DNA of 64,000 nucleotides from Paenibacillus cymbidii (lineage in GTDB: Bacteria > Bacillota > Bacilli > Paenibacillales > NBRC-103111): the NCBI RefSeq assembly GCF_004764705.1, contig NZ_SHLX01000016.1, positions 1 to 64,000 on the forward strand, in the 5' to 3' direction. The position numbers and the translations under genes were made by a program. The number at the start of each line of letters is the position of its first letter. Position 1 is the first letter of the stretch. The notes beneath the pieces were generated by a model that did not search any database, was not told where the DNA came from, and saw nothing but the letters and a program-made list of their open reading frames with translations. Positions 63,179-64,000 of the stretch are shown here, one piece after another.

Positions 63179-63211
63179 CAGCGCTCATCCTTTAGCGGGG
63201 TGCTTTTCCCT

Positions 63212-63418
63212 GTTTCGTCGCGGCCCTCGCCACTGTGCTTCGCTAGCTGTCAGTACCAGTTGTACTCGCTACTTCCCTCCGTCCTCGTCACGAACCTCGC
63301 CAATGCGCCACTTCTCCGTCCCCCACCAGTTGTATCAGCTACTTTCCCGTCCTCGTCACGAATCTCGCCATTCCGCCACTATTCCCGCTCTCCACCAGGT
63401 TTTTCAGTTGCTTTTCCA
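63212..63418. repeat. 68-bp degenerate tandem repeat, about three units
   Basis: CGTCCTCGTCACGAA recurs at 63280 and 63348 (68 bases apart), each followed by CTCGCCA, CGCCACT and later ACCAGTTGTAT- or ACCAGGTTTTT-like words. A weaker unit precedes at about 63212. It lies immediately beyond repeat copy F. The remaining gap up to 63538 has no supported gene. Confidence 0.7.
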
Positions 63419-63538
63419 TCACCGCGCACTGTCCCCGTCCCCGCCACCGCCTCACGCGCTTTTTGCCGCCATTCGTGTTGTTTCCCGATTTCTGATATGA
63501 TGAAAAGGTACCGCAACTTGCCCGAGGAGGTGTCCCGG

Positions 63539-63802
63539 ATGCGCAAATGGTTGTCGCTGCGGCAATGGTCGCATGTGTTTCGCGTCGTGTGGCGCGTGCT
63601 TCGGTCGAAGGAGGTGCCGCTCGGCATGAAGCTGCTGTTCGTTGTGCCGGTGTTGCTGTATTGGGTGCTGCCCGATGTCATGCCGTTCATCCCGATCGAC
63701 GATATCGCGGTGACGATGCTTCTGGCCGGCTGGTTCGCGAGCTGGATGGAGCGGAAGTACAACATTCGAATCGATGGAGAAGCGGGGAACGTGAAGCCGT
63801 GA
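63539..63802 (+). CDS. YkvA/DUF1232-like small protein
   Basis: 87 residues. The basic N-terminus is followed by KLLFVVPVLLYWVLPDVMPFIPIDDIAVTMLL, whose LPD-x-x-P-x-x-P-I-D-D pattern resembles the YkvA (DUF1232) motif with one membrane-associated helix. Function unknown. ATG 63539 with GAGGAGGTG upstream. It overlaps the GntR gene by one base (TGATG). Confidence 0.7.
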   Translation: MRKWLSLRQWSHVFRVVWRVLRSKEVPLGMKLLFVVPVLLYWVLPDVMPFIPIDDIAVTMLLAGWFASWMERKYNIRIDGEAGNVKP

Positions 63803-64000
63803 TGGAACTGGGCAAAATCAAACAGGATCGCATATCCGACCAAATAGCCGGCCGCATCAAAACGATGATCGCCGGCGGCCAGTTCAAGCCGGGGGACAAG
63901 CTGCCGGCGGCGCGCGAGCTGGCCGAAACGTTCGAAGTCGGCCGTTCGACGATCCGCGAGGCGCTCAGCGCGCTCAAAGCGATGGGGCTCGTCGAAAGCC
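63802..64000 (+). CDS. GntR family regulator, FadR-like (partial, runs off window)
   Basis: The visible 66 residues form an N-terminal winged helix: KIKQDRISDQIAGRIKTMI, GDKLPAARELAETFEV and STIREALSALKAMGLVE. The PAARELAE/STIREAL pattern is the FadR-type GntR HTH. ATG 63802 overlaps the preceding stop by one base; a GTG at 63799 is an alternative. The effector domain lies outside the window. Confidence 0.85.
   Translation, partial: MELGKIKQDRISDQIAGRIKTMIAGGQFKPGDKLPAARELAETFEVGRSTIREALSALKAMGLVES

Overview
The window looks like chromosome from a high-GC, endospore-forming member of the Paenibacillaceae (Paenibacillus or Cohnella type). The sequence-level reasons are a SpoVID-type spore coat morphogenesis protein, a SpoIIB-like SPOR protein beside a DUF4321 protein and Maf, a coproporphyrin-branch heme operon (hemE-hemH-hemY), three sugar ABC transporters without their own ATPase, two YesM/YesN-type two-component pairs, an amidase with S-layer-homology repeats, and a T-box leader in front of valS. 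No rRNA, tRNA, CRISPR array, prophage or complete insertion sequence was seen.

Layout. 1-1093: non-coding, with the first copy of a hairpin repeat family and a 66-bp tandem repeat. 1094-15326: one catabolic unit on the + strand: sugar-binding lipoprotein, two permeases, a clan GH-D-like glycoside hydrolase, a racemase-like protein, a class II ketose-bisphosphate aldolase, a double metallo-beta-lactamase-fold protein, a GH38 alpha-mannosidase, a class II aldolase/adducin protein, a four-carbon acid sugar kinase and a DeoR regulator. 15933-21674: heme genes hemE, hemH, hemY and hemL, with a Crp/Fnr regulator. 21701-25845: a secreted phosphodiester-glycosidase-fold protein (minus), a 35-residue membrane peptide, an RluA pseudouridine synthase and SpoVID. 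25971-34977: two-component pair diverging from a second sugar ABC operon that ends in two dehydrogenases. 35328-41483: T-box, valS, folC, murC, with a 159-bp MITE at the valS stop codon. 41742-50159: second two-component pair diverging from an LplB/LplC/binding-protein operon with an FAD oxidoreductase. 50164-53776: XRE regulator diverging from a solitary SNF2-type helicase that looks degraded. 53878-63802: NUDIX, SPOR protein, SLH amidase, DUF4321, Maf, DedA, a PdaA-like deacetylase, MurI, a LysM-M14 peptidase and a YkvA-like protein. 63802-64000: a GntR regulator cut by the window edge.

The three carbohydrate islands share one design: lipoprotein receptor, two permeases, no ATPase (so probably a shared MsmX-type ATPase), then dedicated intracellular enzymes. 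Two of them have a sensor kinase and AraC-type response regulator transcribed divergently.

The most unusual features are: (1) a family of six intergenic elements, each built from three or four short palindromes in fixed order, present in both orientations; (2) the helicase gene, whose 3' end runs into one of these elements just after what looks like the first codons of a DUF1156-type methylase gene, so the locus resembles the wreck of a helicase/methylase defence system; (3) a MITE with perfect 12-bp ends and CTAG duplications at the valS stop codon; and (4) the 14-kb mannosidase/tetronate-kinase operon, in which several enzymes lack a normally conserved catalytic or metal-binding residue.
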